Below, piece after piece: positions 54,801 through 64,000 of a stretch of DNA of 64,000 nucleotides (positions are counted from its first letter, which is position 1; the number at the start of each line of letters is the position of its first letter). The DNA is from Trematomus loennbergii (Eukaryota > Chordata > Actinopteri > Perciformes > Nototheniidae): positions 22,619,267 through 22,683,266 of the forward strand of contig JAAOOA010000127.1 of NCBI GenBank assembly GCA_012861695.1, written 5' to 3'. The notes under the pieces are model-generated. The model did not search any database. It was given only the letters and a program-made list of their open reading frames with translations, and was not told the DNA's origin. The position numbers were made by a program, and so were the translations under genes.

Positions 54801-57470
54801 ACGGCAACCAACACCTCCTTAGCGATCTTTCCCCAGCAGTTATCCCCTAGTTAAAATCATTTGACTGACAGTTTACTCCTGGCCATTCCTCATGCATAGA
54901 TATACCCAGTAAGTGTGATAGTGTGATTGCAACTCCAGGGAAGAAACCGAACAGAAATTCACACCTTTATACGCTCAACACAAGCTTGAGAATTTCTGTG
55001 GTTGAGAGATGTCGCCTGGAAGCTATTTGTATAAGTTCTTGGCCTACTGTATATAATCCCTTTTCAGCATTATCCTGTCTTTACTTGGCAATGGAAACCA
55101 TTTGCAAAGGGCTGACCCAGTGGATAGTGTCTGTTTCCCTCATAACCGGGGCTGTACATCTTCAACTGCAATCCTGTGTGGCTCTCAGCGGCACAGGCTG
55201 TAATTTAATGTGTGCCTGTGGAATTCAGCGCTGGGTCATATTGCTTCAGTAAAATACCATCAACAGCTTTGTTCCGCCACAAAAAAATACATTAACAAAA
55301 TGAGGTCAGCCACATTTCTGGGCGACACTTTACGTACCACACATTACTTTTTACAGATTTGTTGGAAGCTGATAACCAGATTTACGGCCCTGGTTCTAGT
55401 ATCAGCAATGGTTTATGGATTTTACTTCAACTTGTGACACCGTGATTGTGGAATTTGCTGTGATGAAAGGTGTCTTTCCATGCAAGGCTTTTACGTGTTC
55501 TTGTAGATCAGTATCCTGAGGATCGTCAACCTGGGGCTGCGCCAGAACAACTCTGTCTGCACCTCTGCAATCCTGACAGGCTGATGGGGGAATTTTTTTT
55601 GGGGGTGGGGGTGGTCTTCGAAAGGTAGTCTGAGGGTAGCAGTCTCTTATAGGATCTGCCCCATTCCCTAAATTCCTTGGTAGGCAACCTGCTTAAGACG
55701 AACATGTTTAAATTGGAGGCTATTGTTTGTCGACGTCCAGAGTTTTTTTGCAACTCTTAAAAATGTTGGGGCCCCTGCTCTGCACGCCTTTCCACAATAG
55801 CTTAAACTCTCCTTTCTCCCTTTCTTCATCCCTCCCTCCTTGCTACCCTCTGTCCCGTGGAAATGCGCCATTGACAGATCTTTATCAGCAGCCCCATCCC
55901 TGCTCGGGCTCGCCGTTTGCCTTTGTTTTATTTCACCGACCAAGCGCTGAGCCAGGATGAGGGATTTGTGTGCGCTTCCCTCTGCAGCTCTGCAGCACTA
56001 ATGTGAAACTGGTGTATTTGTGGTCGTGACAATCCTTTTCCACTCCACAAATGTTGCTGTGGATGATAATAACATGGGTCCGTGCCTGAGGGACAACCAA
56101 GTGTGGTGAGGGTCGGCCACAGATGGTTGTGCCTGTGGAGGATATAAACAGCGGAAATGTCAAAACAACCTCTGGACAAGTTAAAGGAGAGTGAGCAAAA
56201 CACAGAGAAAGTGAGACAGAAAGGGGGTAGAAAATATGCCATTGAGCAAGACAAATGAAAACAGGCTTTACTGAGAAGAAGACTCTAAAAATAGACTTTA
56301 TGAAGATTGCTTGCTTGTCCTTGTTTGTGTGATGAAATGGTGATGATGAATGGAAAGTACGTTGGAGGTGTCGCCTTTCACCTTCCGGGACTTGGGACAA
56401 ACCGGCTGGATGAGTCTCCGGAGAGGACCAATTCCACCCAGACACCCAGGCCTCGTCAAACTCCAAATGATACATTACAACATTCACCAGAAGCCCCCAG
56501 AGCTTCTTAAAGTTTGATAGGACAGTGGTAATTATATCGCATATCTGTAAGTCGATTTGAAATTTCACAATAAAAGAAAAGCAAATTAGTAATGCTTTTT
56601 GGGGAATCAACTAAAGCCTATTTCCGTCAGGGGTTAGGGGTATGGGCTTGCTTGGCTGTAATTTGTCAGTAAACAGAGAAGTAGAATTTGCTAATCTTGA
56701 GGAGAAATGCAAGAAGGTCTTCACAATATTGTTTTAGAAGGGCAAGTTTGAATTCTTCTTTTATGACAGCTAATAATGATCATGTTTTATCCTGTCACAG
56801 TAAAAACAAGATCAGTCATGTGAGTTAAATGTTTGTTATGTACAAATGTATTTCCATAAGGCATTTAGCAAATTATCTCTTTTTCAACAAAGGCAAAACC
56901 ACAACAAGAGAGCCTTTCAAAATAGTTGGTTCCCATACAGCCTTCTAATGTGTATACATACATATATTGTGTCAAAATGCATATACAAATAAATGAATTT
57001 AAAACACCACAAGAGCAAAAAGTGTTATTCCATCTCAGCTCTGTCTATTGGCATTATGCGACCATATGTGAAGCCAACTGCTTGTGGTTTCATTTTTACT
57101 GTCTGCCCTCTATCATTCTGTTAGTGAGTGATAGCTTTCCTTATGTATTCATTTCTAACAAAAGAGAAGAGTAGCTGAACACTAAAACAAGCCCAGGACA
57201 GTTGGATAGCTTATCATTGTACACTATTTTTTGTAGATGTTTTTTTTTTAGAAAAGTAAGCTGCTCAATGCCAGAGGGTCACTTGTCATGGAAATGTATA
57301 CATGAACCGTTTCAGGCACTTCAACAAACAACCCATACTGTGATTTTTCAGATTGTTTGACCTCCTGTCAGGGCAATACAATATAACAAATGTCTTCCTG
57401 AGCTGTCTGCTTCTTTCACAATGCATTTCTCATATTTGATGGTCATGAATGAAGTGTCTTGTGCTCTTGT

Positions 57471-57471
<1 letters not shown>

Positions 57472-57556
<85 letters not shown>

Positions 57557-57561
57557 CACCA

Positions 57562-57615
<54 letters not shown>
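57472..57615 (+). repeat. (CA)n microsatellite
   Basis: About 144 bp of CA repeats with ACCACA interruptions near 57532 and 57559 and a CACCCACA near 57566. Confidence 0.98.
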
Positions 57616-57616
<1 letters not shown>

Positions 57617-58254
57617 GGTGGCATTAACTGCATGAGTGTGAATGTCTCCTCACAAATACAGCTTGCCTGTCAATCAACACTTTCCTGATTAGACACACTG
57701 TATCTGTGAATGTCGCCTGGTTTCATTTGATCTGCTTTGCTTTCAAAATGATCTGCGTCCCTCTCTTAGTTGGAATTTAATGAGGTGGGGACAGTAAAAT
57801 AAATCTGGACCAGCTTCTCTACTACTCTTAATGACCTTGCAATTACTATTGTTACAGCACATCATTACCATTTCCACTGTGTGATTTCTATTGTACACAT
57901 GTGCTCATTAAAAGTGTCACCAGAGAGATTTCCCTTCTTTAGCCTGCTATAAGCCAACATGTGGCCTTTGAGGGACGGATCTGTCTAATTAGCTAAAAAA
58001 AGGATTTCCCCTTGAGATCAGTTTCTGAAAACATACACTTGACATTTGGAAAACAATCCAACACCTGTGCCAGGCAGGGAATTACTTGAATCTGATATCT
58101 GAGGAAACAATCATTACCCTTAGTCTTATGTGTGGATGTGTGTTTGTGCACGTGTGAGTGTTTTGGTGTTTGTTTCTGTGGCAAGGCCCCTTAAAGTTTT
58201 GAAGTATTGTAAATGTGTTAAGGTTTAAATAGAAAGTATTCTTGTATTGCAGTT

Positions 58255-58421
<167 letters not shown>

Positions 58422-60586
58422 CATTAACAGCCAGTCTACTGTGACTGTCAGAGACAAACACTATTATAATATTTATGGCTCATTTTCATTTGGCCATGTG
58501 TGGGAGAATTAGATAAACGTTTTTCTGAGGAAATGCATCGGTCCAAATCTGGTATTAGTTTTCCACACTGAATAATACTCATGTCAACATGGAGGCTAAA
58601 AACTGCTGTTAATTCACCTAAAATCATTCAGTTCAAAGTGAGAATTTTCTCAATCAAGCGAATTCAGAATGTTTAATGTGACCATTAGGAAGTTGACCTG
58701 ATAATGAGCTGAGATGAATAATGTTTTCCACCTTTCTTTAGCCATAACCAACAATGCAAAATTGGATGTGCATAATAAAAATTACATAGAGCATTAAGTG
58801 TTGAGTCACAAGGTTTGAATTAAACAAAATGTGTTGCACAACACAATGAACACAGTACATTGGCCTCTGAAAGCACAACATCTTCTAACACTCACTAGTT
58901 TGGCAATACAGATCATAACATGTGCATGCAATAAGTGAGGAGAACTGGAGAGGTGATTTGATCAGAAAGCTGTTGTTTTTAAGAACCTCAATGTGATGTA
59001 CAACTGACTTTACAAAATGCAGGACAAATCACTTAAAAAACTGGTTTCCAATCGAGTTTGGAACCACATAAACTAAAAAAGTTGAGAAGAATAACCCTCT
59101 AAATTCTCAGTGCAAAGTAGTAGCTCAAATGCGCAGAAAGTGAGACTGTTTGAAAACCTAGAGGGGTTCAGTCTGTAATGAGCTTCATCTGCTTTACAGG
59201 GTGTAGACAGGGGTCAATACTACTGTAGCTTTCTTGCATGGATGTCTGACATACAAATCCTGAATTTCTACTCACATGTCATATAATTCACACCTTGATT
59301 TTATAAAGGTATGTGATTTTATGATTAGGGGCGCAAAAGTGTTGACCTTATGTGTCCCTTAACAGGTAACCAATATAAAAAATGGCTGCTTCATTTTCGC
59401 ATTACAATACCTGCATAATTGGAGAATTACCATCATAAATCCCACAAATCAGGTATCTCGTCATACAATAGAGGCCACTTGGAGATCAGTTATGGCAAGC
59501 TCTGAGGAGCTGTCATGTGAACAAAAGGTGTTGCCACTCAGATGGCGTAACATAGCGTTTGTGTATATACACTCCTGTCAACTGCTCTTATTCTCCTGCT
59601 CAAGTGCTCATCCATCAGTTTAACCAGACACTCCTTCACTGTCTCCTGCATAATCAGCGCGGTGCAGAGTGATCCGAGCACCCAGGCGACCAACAGCCGC
59701 GAGCAAAAGAGTGTCATTGCCCTCCTTTTCCTACTTCAGTCACAAAGACACACACAAAAATACAGCTACACACTTTCAGGGCAGCGAGGTGACGGTTGGA
59801 GCTGTGTCCATCAGTGCGGATATATTCTGTCACCCTCATAATGGGATGGGATTTAAACAATATGCCTGCAAGAGAGAAAAAATAAGAACGCTCTATAGCT
59901 CAGATGGCGGAAGTGTTCCCATTTTCTATAGGGACTTTCTGATGAAGACAAATGATCCTCTTTCAGCTGGCACTGAAACAGCAATTGAGTTGGACAACGG
60001 GGCAGATAGGGGCCAGTATAAAGATATAAATACAGGCTAAACTAGGAGCATAATTCATTGTCAGGGCATACATATTGTTCTGGGTTATATTAGGAAATGG
60101 CTTATTCCAGAGAGTGAGCGCGGGCCAAGAAAAGATCACGCTGCAAAAAATATCCATCTTTGAAAAGGCACAACTCCTTTTAAAAAAACACAGTTGATCA
60201 CCCAATTTTCACTTGCTTGAAGGGAGACGCTATTTTTAGACTCAGTCCAAAATAAACTTACTTATTTGATCCTTTTAAAGTCATACAAATCAAAGCAGTG
60301 CTTCAACTGAAATACTTCACACTGTGCAGAAGGAAGCTTGAGAACTGCAAAAACATTGTAATGACAATAGGTCACATGGCTAAGTGCAATGTGAGATCAG
60401 TTGCTCATGGTGACAGATCGACATATACAGAATAATTAACCTAGAAAGAAATGACAGACACAGTTTTAGGGACTAACGGATGACCAAAGTGAAAACAAGT
60501 TACTGTAAAGAGCCAGAGTACTTTTGTGTAGACCAAAAGAGAGAACACAAATAAATTATTGGACTCAATACATCAGATAACTAGAA

Positions 60587-60768
60587 ATATTACATTACAT
60601 TACATGTCATTTGTTAGACGCTTTTATCCAAAGCGACTTACATACATTCAATACTGTGGACAATCCCCACAGGAGCAATTTGGGGTGAAGTGTCTTGCCC
60701 AGGGACACAACGACATGCTGACTACAGTGGGACTCGAACTTGCTAAATATGACCCCAACAAATTGTAA
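60587..60768 (+). repeat. Short interspersed repeat widespread in teleosts
   Basis: Contains TTACATTACATGTCATTTG, then GACGCTTTTATCCAAAGCGA, then CTTGCCCAGGGACACAACGA and GGGACTCGAAC. These blocks are familiar from an abundant teleost repeat. A frame across it (60559-60768) is not a gene. The class is not assigned. Confidence 0.65.
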
Positions 60769-63700
60769 TGTTGCTTTTTCCCTGCCTAATGTAATCAGGC
60801 AACTATTTGCTGACATGTTAGACATTAGGCCAATTTCTTTGAGAGTTTTGGCCCCAGAAATGCATAATGCTGGTTTAAGAGATTGTTAGCTTGCTCACAT
60901 AAAGCAAATAAATAAATCAGCTTATGACAATACAAAATAAAGTATCAACACTGACGACACTAACACTTCGAAATGTGATACTCTTTGTCTTTTAACTGTT
61001 GCCTTACTGAACATAAAAGGAGACTCTTAAGTTTAAGCAATTGTGAACGGCTATTTCACAACTTCCCTCAGGGCAGTGAAACTCTGGTGAACATAACAAT
61101 AAGGCTTTAGAGGGAAACGAGACGTTTTAAGGTCTGTTATTATGGTGAACAATGCCAGACAGATGTCACTGTCAATGAGACGACCTATGATGAGAGGATT
61201 GAAGCGGTGTCATGAATGACACAGTTTCAGAGACATGACTCACTGTGCAGACTGTTTTCCTCACTGTTCTTTCTCAGCCATTTGACGGGCTCTGTTTCCC
61301 CAAGCAGGAGTCAGCAACATCGTTTTTACTGGAGAGAGTGTGTGAAACAAAGAGAGAAAGAACAAAAGAGTAAGGAAGAAAAGAGGTTGAGCCTGAACTG
61401 AATGTTTTCAGTGTCGTTTGTTAAATCTTTCTTCACTAGACTGCAGACTGTTAAGTAAACACCACCAGCACCATACTGTGAAGAAAAAATTGTGACAATG
61501 TTTAGTCTACGCTAACACGCAAATTATAAAATTATAGTAGATGCAGGATAGGGTTTTGGAAAGAATCTCTGCAACATAAAAAAGTCAAATTCAATAAAGT
61601 TTCATTTTATGAGCTTATTATTAACCTTAAATAACCCCTGCCTGGCCTTTCCCTCTAAGGCTTCTCTGGTTGTCCATAATAAAACATATATCAACGGTAC
61701 AGTGTCATAAAGCCAAATTGGAAGCACAGGAAAGTCTAACTGTTGGAACAGATTTATGTTGGGCTTGCGCCTTGGAGGATTTACACCCTTTTGCCTGAGC
61801 ACAAACCACAGCTGAAATAACCCAGAGCGGTCCAAACCCTCAAGCAGTCAGTGCCACTTTAAGTGGTGCAAGAACAAAGTATAAAACATATGGAACATTC
61901 TCTTTTTATGTGCTGTACCATAATAAAAAAGTGCTAAAATGATGCAATCAATGCAGGATACGATAATAACCTCGCAGTACATCAGATTATAACACTAACC
62001 AGACTAATCCAAAGGAGGGTTTTATGTGTTTTTTTCTTATGGCAGGAGGGATTTGGTGATTCAGTGATTCAGTCTGATCTTTGTTGGAGTCTGCGGCCTG
62101 TCCACCAGCTGTGTCCAAACAGGCCACACCCTCTGCCTGTGTCTGGGAGCTTTGAGTGGAGCTGGTGGTGGTGGGAGGGAGGTGAGGGTGTGTGTCATCT
62201 GAGGGTGTACCTATAGCTTTTTTCTCTCTCTCCACGCTACAGTAATTTCTGCTTTTGACATGTGGAGGCCCAGGGCCCATCCATCCTCCCCTGACAGCTC
62301 AGCTGCTCATGTAAGCAGGGGAAGGTAGACATGTTTGGTGTAGGCTTGCTGATTTAAAGTCATTATCTGTGACTTTTTTCCCGATATGAAATGTCTGTTT
62401 GCTCCCCACAAGTTCATATAACACTGTGATTCAGAAGTGATTACCATACCCAGCCAATGAAACACTTACATATTTGCTGCTGTAAACACCTTATAGTCCT
62501 ATGTTGTATTGATGTGAAGAGGCTGTGGGTTTTACACTTTCGGTGACAGTAAAACTGGGTTTTTAAATTACAGCTAAATGATAAAAAGTCCAACTTCAAC
62601 TAATAAACGCAATAAAATTGCAAGACAGTATACTCAACACATAACCTTTAATGCAAAAATACTGGAATAGATGAAGTGATTTTTCTGCTAATTCGTTTAT
62701 CAGGTGGAACTCATAAAACTCTACGTTTCTTCACTCATTGGTTGTTTTTACGAAATTAAACAGACCAAGCATGATGAGCAGTAACAAGGGAGACATAATC
62801 CACATCGCACCACATCACAGAGATTCTTCGTCAGAAAGGAGCATCGGGGAAACAAGGAAGAACCTGAATGAAATAAGAGAGATGTGGCAGTGCAGATGGT
62901 GTATCTTAATAGATGTGAGCTTAGCGAGCTGTGATAAGGGACCATGTCTGCTTTGAGCTGGGGGAACAGGCAATCCCTGCTCAGGGGACTCTGCAGCATC
63001 TGCAGCCAGACATTAACAGATGACTACGAGAACTACGTTGACAAATTGAATGCCACCGATGAGTAATGGCAAGAGACTTGTAAAAGAGAGATTGTGACAG
63101 GAAACTACAGACTCAATTGTTCCCAAATGCACTGGTGCATGTTCACAGTAAAAGAGAAGGGATACCTAAAATAATAAATGCAAATTTCTACTTTGCTGTT
63201 TACGGATTTGAACAAGGGGGTGACATTTTGGTGCTGCAAGTATCCATGTTCAGCAAATGCGTTATATTTTTCGAGAGAATAAAAAAACTAAACAACAAAT
63301 GTAATCTGCTCGAATCAGAGAGGTTAAATAGGCTTTGCGATGTTGGTGGTATGGGCAAATGAACGATGTACGGCTTCACTGCTTGTTATTGGTGGTTCCA
63401 GCTTCACTCTGCTTTAAAGTCTTTTAAAGTTTTACAACAAAGATCAGCTCATTATTTAGAAGTCTGGCCCACTTCACTGTTTTGATTCACTCTCACGCTC
63501 TTATAGTTTTGTTTTCAGCCACAACAGGAACCCTTTTTTAGAGAAGTCTAAATGCTCGCCTAAGCTTTAGATACTAGAGTGGTATTATTATCTTACTTTC
63601 AACATGTGAAAGAATGAGCATGTTTTCCCAAATTAAAAACTATTCCCACTACTACCAGCATTGTCGTTTCCCAAACAACTATATATGTGCATGCCTTTAT

Positions 63701-64000
63701 ACTATCGGTGCGGAGGCCATGGATATTCAGGTTTTGCACAGGACCATGTAGTGCGTATGCCCTTTCGTCATGCACTTGCCAAACTTTCATGGTGACTTTG
63801 CCCCTCTATAGTGTTTGACAGTAATCTTTCAACGTCTTTGTAAACTATGTAAACACAAAAAACCAGTAGCTGGAATGGTCAAAATGTTGTTTGAATTCAA
63901 TCTCTCCTCACACTGGATCTGGGTAAAGTCTGTTAATAAATGCAAAAAAACCACGCTCAGCTTGCCTTAATGTGCGAATACTACAATAAACTTTCATTCA

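Noticed and set aside
55933..56610. 225-codon minus-strand frame
   Set aside because: No recognisable domain and no supporting splice sites or neighbours; composition looks like non-coding sequence.

Overview
This window is vertebrate nuclear DNA, most likely from a teleost fish, possibly a percomorph. The signs are split genes with GT-AG introns, long (TG)n/(CA)n tracts, short TIR elements and short interspersed repeats of kinds common in fish genomes, and proteins close to but shorter or more divergent than their mammalian orthologues. Four genes were recognised from exon translations: gxylt1 (minus, cut by the left edge), yaf2 (minus), pphln1 (plus) and prickle1 (minus). Their order and orientation match human 12q12 (GXYLT1-YAF2-PPHLN1-PRICKLE1), except that no ZCRB1 is seen between PPHLN1 and PRICKLE1.

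Layout: 219-3342 holds six gxylt1 exons. 3343-4760 is intergenic. 5122-7648 holds the four yaf2 coding exons. 7649-8387 is a divergent promoter interval shared with pphln1, carrying a perfect CTCF-type core and an ETS site. pphln1 runs from 8387 to about 24.8 kb in nine exons. It is tail-to-tail with prickle1, whose coding exons lie at 25492-31574. A probable non-coding first exon and promoter of prickle1 lie near 48.8-49.1 kb, so 31.6-48.8 kb is probably its large 5' intron region. 49.1-64 kb shows no recognisable gene: four-fold CA/TG tracts (two in this part), small transposon relics and otherwise unassigned sequence.

Functionally, YAF2 (non-canonical Polycomb PRC1) and periphilin-1 (HUSH silencing complex) are both chromatin repressors and are transcribed divergently. 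GXYLT1 modifies Notch EGF repeats in the Golgi and PRICKLE1 is a planar-cell-polarity protein. They are syntenic neighbours, not an operon.

The most unusual structure is inside pphln1. A 169-bp segment of intron 1 (9571-9739) recurs inverted, with one mismatch, at 13303-13471. Directly against it, 13292-13302 is an inverted copy of the exon 5 splice junction (13273-13283). This looks like a two-step template-switch mutation. It puts the exon 5 splice donor in an 11-bp hairpin and flanks exons 2-5 with pairing intronic arms. Other points of interest are a coding minisatellite in pphln1 exon 8 and apparent single-base frameshifts in yaf2 exon 3 and near the pphln1 C terminus. There is also a convergent pair of CTCF-like motifs, and an unassigned signal-peptide-like ORF inside the prickle1 5' region. 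I found no evidence of a wholly new multi-gene system.
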